A stretch of DNA of 64,000 bases from DATGSL01 sp964645585 (GCA_964645585.1 CAZYAN010000002.1:62001-126000), one strand, 5' to 3'; counted from the stretch's first letter, positions 9,650 to 19,248 are shown. The notes: generated by a model from the sequence alone, not told the origin. Translations and numbers: made by a program.

Positions 9650-9685
9650 ACAGAAGGAAGCGAAGGTAACGAAGGCGAAGATGGA
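9650..9685. repeat. Degenerate 9-bp tandem repeat (consensus NNCGAAGGN)
   Basis: Consecutive 9-mers ACAGAAGGA, AGCGAAGGT and AACGAAGGC, then the weaker GAAGATGGA, lie in the 140-bp spacer between the ABC ATPase and permease genes. Period and purine-rich composition resemble the 9-bp repeat at 25.8 kb. Confidence 0.6.
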
Positions 9686-9736
9686 AGGGTTTGCTCGGTT
9701 GTTTTGAAGAATAAGAATCCAGGTTTGAGTCGGTCG

Positions 9737-12280
9737 ATGACACGGGCGAGCTGGTGGAAATGGGTCTTGGTAATGGCTTGGCGGGACAGCCGCTCCAGTC
9801 GGCGCAGGCTCTTTTTCTCATCGCTCGCGATTATTTTCGGTGTGGCGGCCCTCGTGGCGATTCGATCGTTTGGCCACAACCTGGAGGCGACGCTCGCGGA
9901 ACAGTCGAAGGCACTGCTGGGGGCGGATTTGGTTGTCGGCTCACGGCAGCCGTTCACGCCGGAAGCGGAGGCGCTGATCGGACCGCTCGGGATTCGTCAG
10001 GCGGAGCAAGTGAGTTTTTCGTCGATGCTCTATTTCCCGGAAACGGGCGAAAGCCGCCTCGTTCAGGTGCGCGGACTGCGGGGCGAGTATCCGTTTTATG
10101 GTGACATCCAAACCGTTCCGGCGAACGTCCGGATTCAGCTGGCGGCGGGGAAGACCGCGTTGATCGAGCAAAGCGTGCTGCTGCAGTTTGACGCGAAAGC
10201 GGGCGACCCGGTGCGAATCGGACAGGAGACCTTTGCGATCGGCGGCGGAATTGTGCAGGCGCCAGGAGAAATGCCGGCCGTCGGACTGCTTGCTCCGCGG
10301 GTTTACATACCGTACGACGCGGTGGAGGCGACCGGCCTCGTTCAGCACGGGAGCGTGGTGCGCTACAAGCGATTCATCGAATTTGAGCCGGGGACCGATG
10401 TCGAAGCGGTCGTTGAAGAGATCCGCCCGCGGATTCGCGAACTGCGCCTTTGGGTGGAGACTGTGGAGCGCCGGCAGGAGGACATGGGAAAAACGATGGA
10501 GCGGGTGCAGAGTTTTTTTCAGCTGGTCGGCTTCGTCGCGCTGCTGCTCGGTTCCATCGGTGTCGCGAGCGCGGTCCATGTTTATGTCAAAGGGAAACTG
10601 GGCACGGTCGCGGTTTTGCGCTGCCTCGGCGCGAGCGCCCGGCAAGGATTCGCGATCTATCTCGTCCAGGGATGGATGCTCGGTCTTGCAGGTGCGACAG
10701 CCGGCGCGCTGCTGGGGATCGCGCTGCAATGGACGTTTCCAGCGCTGATTGGGGAATTTTTGCCTTTTGAAGTCGCGACGTTTGTATCCTGGCAGTCGAT
10801 ACTGCAAGGAGCGCTCGTCGGCTTCGCGGTCTGCGCCGTCTTCGCGCTGCTGCCTTTGCTGGCTGTCCGGCGCGTGTCGCCGCTGCGGGCGATTCGGCGC
10901 GGACGGCAATTCGAGAAAGAGCGGCGCCGCGATCCATTGCGGTGGGCGGTATACGGTATCATCGCCGCCGGTGTTCTCGGATTTGCGATCGGGCAAACTG
11001 GGAATCCGCGGTTTGGAGCGGGATTTGCGGGAGGAATCGCGGTGGCGTTTATCGCACTCACGCTTGTCGCCGCGGGAATCATTTTTCTCGTGCGGCGGGC
11101 GTTCCCGTGGCGCTGGTCTTACGTGTGGCGTCAGGGACTGGCCAATTTGCATCGGCCTGACAACCGTACGCTCTTGCTGACCCTTGCGCTCGGACTGGGG
11201 ACATTTTTGATTTTGACGCTGTATCTGACGCGCGACCTGCTGTTGCAGCAAGTGGTCAACATGGGAGCGGAGGACCGGCCGACGATGGCGTTTTTTGACG
11301 TGCAGGATGATCAGCGGGAAGATGTGGCGAAACTGGTCGAGGCGATGGATTTGCCGGTATTGCAGGATGTGCCGATCGTGACCATGCGAATTCAATCGAT
11401 CAACGGGACCCCGGTATCGGCGCTGTTGAACGACTCGGAGCGCAATCTTCCCGGCTGGGCGTTGCGGCGCGAATACCGGTCGACGTACCGGAATCACCTG
11501 ATTGCAACCGAGAAGATTGCCGGGGGCACATTCGTCGCAACGATTGAGGAAGACCAGGAACCATATCCGGTCTCGTTCGAGCAAGGGATCATGGAGGATC
11601 TTGAACTCAAGCTCGGCGACCGGGTGGTTTTCAACGTGCAAGGCGTTCCGATCGAAACGGAGATCGCAAGCGTCCGCGAGGTCGAGTGGCAGCGTGTGCA
11701 ACCGAATTTTTTTGTGGTTTTTCCGGCGGGAGTGCTGGAAGCGGCGCCGAAATTCCATGTGCTGGTCACCCGGACGGAATCCGACGAGGAAACCGCGCGG
11801 GTGCAGCGGGCGGTCGTGGAGCGTTTTCCTAATGTTTCGGTCATCGATCTTTCACTCATCCTGACCACCTTTGATTCGATTCTGGGAAAAGCGTCGTTTG
11901 TAATTCGTTTTCTCTCGCTCTTTACTGTGGCGACCGGACTGGTCGTGCTCGGGGCGGCCGTGACGACGAGCCGCTATCAGCGGATGCGCGAAGCCATTCT
12001 GCTCCGAACCCTCGGGGCGTCGCGCGCGCAGGTCCAGCAGATCATGCTGGTCGAGTATCTGCTGCTCGGGACCGTCGCCGGGCTCGCCGGCGCGCTGCTC
12101 GCGCTTGGCGGAACCTGGGCATTGGCGGCATTTGTGTTCGAGGTCGATTTTGTGCCCGCCTGGATTCCCGTGTTATTCGCGATTGCCGTGACCGCGGCGC
12201 TGACGGTGCTGACTGGCGCTCTTTCCAGCCGCTGTGTCCTCAATCAGGCACCGCTGGAAGTGTTGCGTGCGGAGGGGTAG
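9737..12280 (+). CDS. FtsX-like ABC transporter permease, YbbP type
   Basis: A large permease (847 residues from the ATG at 9737; a TTG at 9704 would add 11). The N-terminal membrane helix ('LFFSSLAIIFGVAALVAI') is followed by a periplasmic MacB-PCD-like domain, a FtsX helix bundle near residues 260-390, more helices, a second periplasmic domain, and a final FtsX bundle ('LRTLGASRAQVQQIMLVEYLLLG'). Two periplasmic/FtsX units in one chain is the YbbP layout. With the LolD-type ATPase upstream it should form a mechanotransmission-type ABC system handling lipoproteins or lipids; its cargo is unknown. It is followed by a spacer before the PEP-CTERM gene. Confidence 0.93.
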   Translation: MTRASWWKWVLVMAWRDSRSSRRRLFFSSLAIIFGVAALVAIRSFGHNLEATLAEQSKALLGADLVVGSRQPFTPEAEALIGPLGIRQAEQVSFSSMLYFPETGESRLVQVRGLRGEYPFYGDIQTVPANVRIQLAAGKTALIEQSVLLQFDAKAGDPVRIGQETFAIGGGIVQAPGEMPAVGLLAPRVYIPYDAVEATGLVQHGSVVRYKRFIEFEPGTDVEAVVEEIRPRIRELRLWVETVERRQEDMGKTMERVQSFFQLVGFVALLLGSIGVASAVHVYVKGKLGTVAVLRCLGASARQGFAIYLVQGWMLGLAGATAGALLGIALQWTFPALIGEFLPFEVATFVSWQSILQGALVGFAVCAVFALLPLLAVRRVSPLRAIRRGRQFEKERRRDPLRWAVYGIIAAGVLGFAIGQTGNPRFGAGFAGGIAVAFIALTLVAAGIIFLVRRAFPWRWSYVWRQGLANLHRPDNRTLLLTLALGLGTFLILTLYLTRDLLLQQVVNMGAEDRPTMAFFDVQDDQREDVAKLVEAMDLPVLQDVPIVTMRIQSINGTPVSALLNDSERNLPGWALRREYRSTYRNHLIATEKIAGGTFVATIEEDQEPYPVSFEQGIMEDLELKLGDRVVFNVQGVPIETEIASVREVEWQRVQPNFFVVFPAGVLEAAPKFHVLVTRTESDEETARVQRAVVERFPNVSVIDLSLILTTFDSILGKASFVIRFLSLFTVATGLVVLGAAVTTSRYQRMREAILLRTLGASRAQVQQIMLVEYLLLGTVAGLAGALLALGGTWALAAFVFEVDFVPAWIPVLFAIAVTAALTVLTGALSSRCVLNQAPLEVLRAEG

Positions 12281-12310
12281 AGGGAGCTGTTCCTGGTCGT
12301 CAGGACAAAG

Positions 12311-12341
12311 GTTTGACATTGTCGAAACGTTTAGGTGTTTT
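12311..12341 (+). promoter_or_regulatory. Candidate promoter with overlapping palindrome upstream of the PEP-CTERM gene
   Basis: A perfect -35 hexamer TTGACA (12313-12318) is followed after 17 bp by a poor -10 (TGTTTT, 12336-12341). The -35 sits inside an interrupted palindrome GTTTGACATTGTCGAAAC (12311-12328), which could be an operator. The weak -10 keeps this tentative. Confidence 0.3.
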
Positions 12342-12387
12342 AGCCTGATTTAAATTAGGGGGTTCACCTTAGTTCAGGAAAAACGCG

Positions 12388-13311
12388 ATGAGTCTCAAAA
12401 CTTTTGCTTCTGCCTTGATTGGCTTCTGTCCGGCTTTGTTTGCGTCGGCTCAGCTCTGGACCTCACCAGCCAACGTTCTGGTATTCGGTGATTTCGACAG
12501 CACGAACACCGAGGTTAACGCCGACTTGTGGGTGGGCGGAAACATGACCGTCGCCAATTTTTCGGTCGGAAAGGATCTGAGCGGCGTATCTGCTTCTCAT
12601 CCCAGTTTGGTAGTTGGCAACGACCTGACTTGGACGAACGGCCAGGTCTTTCACGGCAGCGCGCATGTGGGCGGGACCGTGCATCAAGCCCCGGACGTGC
12701 CAAACGGAAGTCTCTATTCATCGCTTCCGCCCGGTTTGGATTTCGGGGGATTGTATTCTCAGGCCCAGGCGCTTTCGGCTTCGCTGGCGGCAAGCGCCGC
12801 CACGGGATCGGCCGTCAACCAATTCGGCACCTTAACATTTGCTGGCGACTCCGGCTTGAACGTCTTTCACCTGACGCCGGCGGAATTGCAGAATATCCAC
12901 ACGTTCAAATTCACCGCGCCCGATGACGCCTTGCTGGTGGTCAATGTCTCAGGCAGCAGCTACACGCACCAAACGTGGACGGGAATCAATCCGAGTGATC
13001 TGATCGGCGGACTCACCTATCAGAATATTCTGTTTAATTTTTACGAGGCTGACCAAATAAACCTTTCCACGTTCACCGGATTTGGCGGATCGCTTTTGGC
13101 GCCTGACGCACATTTGGAAGCAGCGTATGGATCGTTCAGGGGGCAGCTGGTCGCGAACTCGTATGAAGGCAATTTTGAATTCTACGATTTTCCGCTGATT
13201 CCGACGCAATTCACAGCGGTTCCCGAACCAGCGGTTTACGGACCGCTGGGGATCCTGGCGCTCAGCGGACTTATTGTCCGTCGGTTTGCTCGGAAAAAGC
13301 AGACCTGCTGA
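12388..13311 (+). CDS. Choice-of-anchor A family protein with PEP-CTERM sorting signal
   Basis: A 307-residue exported surface protein. It has a signal peptide ('MSLKTFASALIGFCPALFASAQ'), then a choice-of-anchor A-like domain ('NVLVFGDFDSTNTEVNADLWVGGN', later 'GSLLAPDAHLEAAYGSFRGQLVAN'), and a C-terminal PEP-CTERM tripartite tail: 'VPEP', hydrophobic 'GILALSGLIV' and the basic 'RRFARKK'. PEP-CTERM proteins are processed by exosortase, which is not encoded in this window. Likely an envelope or matrix protein; the binding role is unknown. It stands alone with its own candidate promoter and converges on kbl. Confidence 0.88.
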   Translation: MSLKTFASALIGFCPALFASAQLWTSPANVLVFGDFDSTNTEVNADLWVGGNMTVANFSVGKDLSGVSASHPSLVVGNDLTWTNGQVFHGSAHVGGTVHQAPDVPNGSLYSSLPPGLDFGGLYSQAQALSASLAASAATGSAVNQFGTLTFAGDSGLNVFHLTPAELQNIHTFKFTAPDDALLVVNVSGSSYTHQTWTGINPSDLIGGLTYQNILFNFYEADQINLSTFTGFGGSLLAPDAHLEAAYGSFRGQLVANSYEGNFEFYDFPLIPTQFTAVPEPAVYGPLGILALSGLIVRRFARKKQTC

Positions 13312-13357
13312 GAGCAATGCTTCGAACGTTCACGCGACGCTCGCGGCCGCTTGCCCC

Positions 13358-14548
13358 TTACTCCACGATCTCTTTACGCGCATCGGAAAATGCCGTGAGA
13401 GCCTGGTCAAGGTCGTCGCGTGTGTGTGCCGCTGAGATCTGCACGCGGATTCTCGCGCGACCTTTTGGCACGACTGGGTAACTGAATGGAATCACATAAA
13501 TTCCGCGCCGGAGCAGGGCTTCGGAGAACGCGACGGCGGGGCGGGCTTCGTAAAACATGACCGGCACGATCGGGTGCTCTCCCGGGAGAACATCGAATCC
13601 GGCGGCTTTCAGTTTTTCGCGAAAATAACGGGTATTCGAGCGGAGCTTCTCGCGCGGTTCGTCGCTTTCATCGAGAAGTTTCAGGGCACGCAAGGACGCG
13701 CTCGCTATCACCGGCGCGAGCGTGTTGGAAAACAGGTAGGGTCGGGATCGCTGCCGCAGCCACGCGACGATTTCCTTTCGCCCGGAAGCGAATCCGCCGG
13801 ACGCGCCGCCCAATGCTTTGCCCAAAGTCGAGGTGACGATATCCACGCGATCGGCAACGCCAAAATGCTCCGGTGTACCGCGCCCGGTTCGGCCAATAAA
13901 TCCGGTGGCGTGCGAGTCATCAACCATGACCAGTGCCTCGTAACGATCGGCGAGGTCGCAGATAGCATCCAGCGGAGCGAGGTAACCGTCCATCGAGAAT
14001 ACGCCGTCGGTCGCGATCATTGTAAACCGCGCCCCTTGGACAACCGCCTCCTTCAGCTTGGCTTCGAGGTCGTCCATATCGCGGTTTCGATAACGAAAAC
14101 GCTTCGCCTTGCAGAGGCGGATGCCATCGATAATGGAGGCGTGGTTCAGTTCATCCGAGAGAATCGCATCCTCCGGCCCAAGCAACGTTTCGAACAGCCC
14201 CGCGTTCGCGTCGAAACAGGATCCGTACAGGATCGTGTCCTCCGTGCCAAGAAAGCGCGACAACGCTGCCTCCAAGTCCTTGTGCGTCTCCTGGGTTCCG
14301 CAGATAAACCGGACCGACGCCATACCGTATCCCCATCGGTCGAGCGCCTCTTTCGCGGCGGCAAGGATCGCCGGATGATTCGCGAGGCCAAGGTAATTGT
14401 TGGCGCAAAAATTGATCACTTCCTCGCCGGAACGCGTGGTGATTTGTGCCCGCTGGGGTGAAGAAATTACACGCTCGTCTTTAAACAGACCCGCCTCGCG
14501 AACCTCGTTTAGTTCGTTCTTCAGATGTCTTTGAAAGGCGCCGTACAT
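13358..14548 (-). CDS. kbl: Glycine C-acetyltransferase (2-amino-3-ketobutyrate CoA ligase)
   Basis: PLP enzyme that cleaves 2-amino-3-ketobutyrate with CoA to glycine and acetyl-CoA, the second step of threonine degradation. 396 residues, the usual length. Family features include 'INFCANNYLGLANHP', 'VRFICGTQETHKDLE', 'VMVDDSHATGFIG' (PLP ring contacts) and the Schiff-base lysine in 'STLGKALGGASGG'. It follows tdh by 3 bp on the same strand, so the two form a tight operon in pathway order. Confidence 0.97.
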   Translation of the reverse strand: MYGAFQRHLKNELNEVREAGLFKDERVISSPQRAQITTRSGEEVINFCANNYLGLANHPAILAAAKEALDRWGYGMASVRFICGTQETHKDLEAALSRFLGTEDTILYGSCFDANAGLFETLLGPEDAILSDELNHASIIDGIRLCKAKRFRYRNRDMDDLEAKLKEAVVQGARFTMIATDGVFSMDGYLAPLDAICDLADRYEALVMVDDSHATGFIGRTGRGTPEHFGVADRVDIVTSTLGKALGGASGGFASGRKEIVAWLRQRSRPYLFSNTLAPVIASASLRALKLLDESDEPREKLRSNTRYFREKLKAAGFDVLPGEHPIVPVMFYEARPAVAFSEALLRRGIYVIPFSYPVVPKGRARIRVQISAAHTRDDLDQALTAFSDARKEIVE

Positions 14549-14551
14549 CGA

Positions 14552-15598
14552 TCAAATCTCCGTCCAGTCCAGAACCACCTTTCCGCTTTCTCCGCTTTGC
14601 ATCACCGCGAACCCCTTTTCGAATTCGTCGTAGCGAAAACGATGGGTAATCACGGGCGACAGATGTAAGCCGGACTGAAGCAACACCGTCATCTTGTACC
14701 ACGTATCGAATATTTGACGGCCATAAATGCCTTTCAGCGTGAGCATACTAAATACGACCTTGTTCCAGTCCAAGTCCATCCGGCCGGAAGGAATTCCCAG
14801 AATCGAAATACGGCCGCCGTGCGCCATGTTGTCGACCATTGTTCGCAATGCTTGCGGCGCGCCGGACATTTCAAGTCCGATATCAAACCCCTCGGCCATG
14901 CCTAGCTCCTTTTGAACCTCCTCCATTTTTTCGTCCCGCGCATTCACCGCGCGGCTCGCGCCCATTGATTTCTTCGCGAGATCGAGGCGCCATGGATTCA
15001 GATCTGACACAACAACGTGACGAGCGCCGGCGTGCCGGCAGATCGCCGCCGCCATCAATCCGATCGGTCCCGCACCGGTGATGAGAACGTCTTCTCCGAC
15101 CAAATCCCATTGCAGGGCGGCGTGGGCCGCATTGCCAAATGGATCAAAAATACTCGCCAGCTCCAGATCGATCCCCGGCGAGTGTTCCCAGACATTCGCG
15201 TTGGGAATCGTGACAAACTCCGCGAATGCGCCGGGACGATTGACCCCGATACCCTCGCTGTGATGGCAAAGATGCCGCCGGCCGGCCATGCAGTTGCGAC
15301 AGCGGCCGCAAACAACATGCCCCTCGCCGCCGACGATCATGCCCGGGCGGTAATCGTTGACATTGGATCCGACCGCCACGATTTCCCCGACAAATTCATG
15401 TCCGACAACCATGGGAACCGGGATCGTTTCCCGCGCCCAGTGATCCCAATTATAAATATGGAGATCGGTTCCGCAGATGCCTGTTTTAAGCACGCGGATC
15501 AGGACTTCGTTGGAATTGTATGAAGGCAGGGGAACTTCTTCCAGCCAGAGCCCGGGCTCGCGACGGGATTTAACAAGGGCGCGCATGGTACGGCTCAT
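14552..15598 (-). CDS. tdh: L-threonine 3-dehydrogenase
   Basis: Zinc-dependent medium-chain dehydrogenase oxidising L-threonine to 2-amino-3-ketobutyrate with NAD+. Catalytic zinc region 'TGICGTDLHIYNWDHW' and 'GHEFVGEIVAVG'; structural zinc cysteines in 'CGRCRNCMAGRRHLC'; the nucleotide-binding region is 'VLITGAGPIGLMAAA'. Start 15598 gives 348 residues; an inner ATG at 15586 would match the E. coli N-terminus (344 residues) equally well, while the longer extension to 15703 looks non-coding. Co-transcribed with kbl; divergent from the large heme protein. Confidence 0.96.
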   Translation of the reverse strand: MSRTMRALVKSRREPGLWLEEVPLPSYNSNEVLIRVLKTGICGTDLHIYNWDHWARETIPVPMVVGHEFVGEIVAVGSNVNDYRPGMIVGGEGHVVCGRCRNCMAGRRHLCHHSEGIGVNRPGAFAEFVTIPNANVWEHSPGIDLELASIFDPFGNAAHAALQWDLVGEDVLITGAGPIGLMAAAICRHAGARHVVVSDLNPWRLDLAKKSMGASRAVNARDEKMEEVQKELGMAEGFDIGLEMSGAPQALRTMVDNMAHGGRISILGIPSGRMDLDWNKVVFSMLTLKGIYGRQIFDTWYKMTVLLQSGLHLSPVITHRFRYDEFEKGFAVMQSGESGKVVLDWTEI

Positions 15599-15714
15599 TG
15601 CGAGAGAATAGGTGATTTCGGCCCGCGGCGGAAGCGGATTATGCAGCCGGCGACATGTTTCGCGCGGTTGGATTGGCGGTTTACATTCGGATACGAATGG
15701 CAAGAATGCCGCCT

Positions 15715-18700
15715 ATGAGGATCTCCCCGGCAGATCGCCGCCTCGCACATTTTTGGATCCGCCGCGGATTCATGGCGATCGTGTGCGCGGCGGCCGCGAC
15801 GCTTCCCGGGATTCTCATCGGTCAGCATTTGGACGAAAGCGGTGCCCGGCATGTACGGGGAAGTCCGCCGCGAACGCCGGAAGAGGAGAAACGCGCCTTT
15901 CGCTTCCCGCCCGGTTTTTCAATCGAATTATACGCGTGTGAACCCGACATCGGAAAGCCGATGAATATCGCTTTCGATGCATCGGGTCGTCTATGGGTGA
16001 CGCAGTCGGCGGAATACCCGATCGCCGCGGCAGACGGTAAAGGCCGGGACAAGCTGATCGTTATTGAAGACACCGATGGCGACGGACGCGGCGACCGTTT
16101 TACCGAATTCGCCAACGATTTAAATATTCCAATTGGAATTCAGCCGATGACCGACGGCGCGGTCGTCTATACAATCCCCAGGCTCACGCGCTTGTATTCG
16201 AAGGATGTGCGTGAAGAAGGAGCGGCGGCGCGCGTGACATTGGCGGGGCCGTTTGGATACGCCGACACGCACGGAATGGTGAATAACCTCCTCCGCGGTT
16301 TCGATGGATGGATTCACGCTTGTCACGGATTTAACAATACCTCCGCGGTTTCCGCGCGAGACGGACGGGAACTGATCTTGCAATCCGGGAGCACGTTCCG
16401 CATCGCGCCGGACGGCAGCCGGATGGAGATAACCACGACAGGACGTGTGAATCCCTTCGGGCTCGCCTACGATGAATGGGGCTATCTCTACTCCTCGGAC
16501 TGTCACTCCACTCCGATCTATCAACTGATCCGCAGCGCGAATTATCCCACCTTTCACAGTGAAGCATCGGGGATCGGCTACGGTCCGCGCATGATGAAAC
16601 ACAATCATGGGCCGACTGCTGTGGCTGGACTTGTTTTCTACACCGCGAACCATTTTCCAAGAAAGTTTCAGAACAGCTTTTATACAGGCAACGTTGTCTC
16701 CAATCGGATCAAGCGCGATTCGATCGAGTGGCGCGGGTCGACGCCGGTCGCGGTGAAAGAGGAAGATTTTCTGGTCAGCGACGACCCGTGGTTCCGTCCT
16801 GTCGATTTGAAAGTCGGACCGGACGGAGCGCTGTACGTGGCCGACTTTTACAACCGCATCATCGGGCATTATGAAGTTCCCCTCGACCATCCCGGGCGAG
16901 ACCGTGTTCGCGGCCGGATCTGGCGAATCTCGTGGACCGGAGGCGATGATGATCCGACTTCCGATACGGAGACCGCACCGCCTGACTTGCGTGCGGCAGA
17001 AGCCGGGGAACTGTTGGAGTACCTCGGACATCCGGACTTATCGATGCGGTTTCTTGCGGCCAATGAACTGACCGACCGGATTGGCGCGAAAGCGATTCCG
17101 GTGCTCCTCGAGGCGGCGCGTGACCCATCCGATCAGCCAGAGAGGGACGTGATGATCCTATGGGTGCTTCATCGGCTGGACGCGTTGCCCTGGGAACTGC
17201 TGATGGAAGCCGCGGAATCCTCGGCGCCGTTATTGCGCGTCCATGCGCTTCGTGTTCTCCGCGAGGCTCCAGCGCGGACGAGCGGAGCGCGAGCCGTCGC
17301 ATCGAACGCGTTGAACGATTCGAATCCTCACGTGCGGCGCGCGGCAGCCGCGGCACTCGCGACGATGCCTGCCGCGGAACATGTCAAACCGCTGCTCGCG
17401 AGCCTGTCGGCAACACCGGCGGGCGATACGCATCTTCGCTATACGATCCGGCAGGCTTTGCGTGACACTCTGCGGCGGGAGGAGATTCTCGCGATGACTG
17501 TAGCGAGTGAGTGGACCTCGGAGGAGGCCGAGTCGCTCGCCGGAATTTTGATCGGAGTCGACCATCCGGCCGCCGCCGGTTTCCTAATCGAGCATCTGTC
17601 TCGCGCCGGTGTGAACTCGCCCGCCACGCGCCGCCGTTTGCGGCACGCCGCTTTGCACGTTCCGGAGGCATCCATGGCGGAGCTTGTGCGGCTCTGCTTA
17701 GATTTGGGAGAGACGGACCTGGACTTTGAGGCGAACCTCCTGGAAACGTTACTCGATGCGATCACGCGGCGCGGGCTGACGCCGAGTTCTGAGGTCGTCG
17801 ACTGGGGAGTCGCGGTTGCGAGAGTTCTTCTCGCTTCTTCGAACAGTGAAGAATGGGTTTTCATCGATCATGACGACGGCGCCGCGGGACATGATCCGTG
17901 GACCGTGCGTCCCGTGAAATCGGATGATGGCGCAGAAGCGCCGTTCCTGACCAGCCGGTGGCTGGATGAGCGATGGACCGGAACGCTACGTTCGAGGCCG
18001 TTCCGGCTGCCTGGGAAAATGATCTTTTACGTTGCCGGACATGCTGGACCTCCTGGCAATCCAGCGCACACGAAGAATCGGGTTCGCCTGCTGCTTGCAG
18101 GCGGCGACATTTTGCGACAGGCATTTCCTCCGCGCGCCGACATTGCCGAACGCGTCGAGTGGACTTTCAGGGAGCATGCCGGGAGGCTCGCTCGGCTGGA
18201 GCTGGTCGACGGAGATCCGGCCGGCGCGTACGCGTGGATCGGCGCCGGGCGTTTCAATATTCGAGATCTGGCGGTTCCGAACGAAGGGACGGGGGACATT
18301 CGCTTACAACGACTGCGGGGAATTGCCATCGCCCGCGCGCTGGGTCGACAGGAGCTGGTTGAGGACGTTACGAGAATCGTTTCGTCTTCTTTGGAGAACA
18401 CCGACGTCCGGGCGCGCGCGATCGAGCTCCTGGCGGAGATGGGATCCGATGCGGCACCGTCGGTGCTCGCGAGTGCGCTTGCAGCGGAGAATCCGCTGGA
18501 AGTGCGCGAGGCCGCGGCGGCAGCGCTGGCGCGTTCGCCGTCAGAGAGCGCGATGGAAACACTGGTTCAGACGGGCACTGCGCTGCCGCGCCCGCTTCAG
18601 GCGCGGGTCGCCGAGGAACTTGCCGCTTCGGAGACCGGCCGTATCCGGCTCCTGGATTTGGTCGACGCCGGCGCTCTGCCGGGCGGCCTGCTTGCCAATC

Positions 18701-19248
18701 CAGGAATTGCCGCTCGATTCGCGGAGGATTCGCGGGGCAGCGTCGCCACCCGGTATCGGGCGATCGCGGGAAGTGATGCGGAGGCGAGGGTTCAATTAAA
18801 GAAAACGATCGACGCGACGGTCGCATCGTTCGATCTGGCGGCGGCGAATCCGGGTGCTGGGCAGGTGCAGTTCGCGCGTCATTGCGCGGCCTGTCACGCG
18901 GTGCGCGGAAGCGGAGGACGGGTTGGACCGCAGCTTGACGGGATCGGGGGTCGCGGGGCGGCGAGCCTCATTGAGAAAATTTTGGACCCGAACCGGAGCG
19001 TCGCGGAGTCGTTTCGATTCAGTACCTTGCGGCTGGCCGACGGAAAGACGGTTTCAGGGATGGTGAAGCGGGAGGAAGGCCAAGTGCTCGTTCTTGCCGA
19101 CGCGACCGGCAAGGAGGTTGTCGTACCGGCCGGCGACGTTGTCGATCGGCGAGAGTCGCCGGTTTCCCTGATGCCGGCGATTTTCGGCGACATCCTTTCG
19201 GAGGAGGAGATTCACGACCTTGTCGCGTGGTTGCTCGAGCTTCAGTAG
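15715..19248 (+). CDS. PVC-type propeller / HEAT-repeat / CxxCH heme-binding membrane-associated dehydrogenase-like protein
   Basis: About 1,177 residues, exported. The ATG at 15715 leaves an 18-residue basic n-region before 'FMAIVCAAAATLPGILIG'; upstream starts at 15655 and 15697 are possible. The layout is an N-terminal NHL/glucose-dehydrogenase-like propeller ('GFSIELYACEPDIGKPMNIAF', 'DTHGMVNNL', 'DLKVGPDGALYVADFYNRIIGHYE'), a long run of HEAT-type helical repeats from about residue 440, and a C-terminal cytochrome-c-like domain with heme motif 'CAACH' (bases about 18883-18897) followed by 'GPQLDGIGGRG'. This three-part layout is characteristic of Planctomycetes/Verrucomicrobia, where these proteins are abundant and of unknown substrate. 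Redox role is inferred. Confidence 0.92.
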   Translation: MRISPADRRLAHFWIRRGFMAIVCAAAATLPGILIGQHLDESGARHVRGSPPRTPEEEKRAFRFPPGFSIELYACEPDIGKPMNIAFDASGRLWVTQSAEYPIAAADGKGRDKLIVIEDTDGDGRGDRFTEFANDLNIPIGIQPMTDGAVVYTIPRLTRLYSKDVREEGAAARVTLAGPFGYADTHGMVNNLLRGFDGWIHACHGFNNTSAVSARDGRELILQSGSTFRIAPDGSRMEITTTGRVNPFGLAYDEWGYLYSSDCHSTPIYQLIRSANYPTFHSEASGIGYGPRMMKHNHGPTAVAGLVFYTANHFPRKFQNSFYTGNVVSNRIKRDSIEWRGSTPVAVKEEDFLVSDDPWFRPVDLKVGPDGALYVADFYNRIIGHYEVPLDHPGRDRVRGRIWRISWTGGDDDPTSDTETAPPDLRAAEAGELLEYLGHPDLSMRFLAANELTDRIGAKAIPVLLEAARDPSDQPERDVMILWVLHRLDALPWELLMEAAESSAPLLRVHALRVLREAPARTSGARAVASNALNDSNPHVRRAAAAALATMPAAEHVKPLLASLSATPAGDTHLRYTIRQALRDTLRREEILAMTVASEWTSEEAESLAGILIGVDHPAAAGFLIEHLSRAGVNSPATRRRLRHAALHVPEASMAELVRLCLDLGETDLDFEANLLETLLDAITRRGLTPSSEVVDWGVAVARVLLASSNSEEWVFIDHDDGAAGHDPWTVRPVKSDDGAEAPFLTSRWLDERWTGTLRSRPFRLPGKMIFYVAGHAGPPGNPAHTKNRVRLLLAGGDILRQAFPPRADIAERVEWTFREHAGRLARLELVDGDPAGAYAWIGAGRFNIRDLAVPNEGTGDIRLQRLRGIAIARALGRQELVEDVTRIVSSSLENTDVRARAIELLAEMGSDAAPSVLASALAAENPLEVREAAAAALARSPSESAMETLVQTGTALPRPLQARVAEELAASETGRIRLLDLVDAGALPGGLLANPGIAARFAEDSRGSVATRYRAIAGSDAEARVQLKKTIDATVASFDLAAANPGAGQVQFARHCAACHAVRGSGGRVGPQLDGIGGRGAASLIEKILDPNRSVAESFRFSTLRLADGKTVSGMVKREEGQVLVLADATGKEVVVPAGDVVDRRESPVSLMPAIFGDILSEEEIHDLVAWLLELQ

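Noticed and set aside
9941..11758. 605-codon open frame antisense to the YbbP-like permease
   Set aside because: Composition (Arg, His, Gln rich, no domain) is the mirror of a high-GC gene; the opposite strand has clear FtsX features.
12291..12305. Hairpin TCCTG-GTCGT-CAGGA after the YbbP-like gene as a terminator
   Set aside because: Five-bp stem with no T-run on either strand.
15655..15714. Longer N-terminus for the heme/HEAT protein
   Set aside because: Adds 20 residues before an already adequate basic n-region; kept only as an alternative start.
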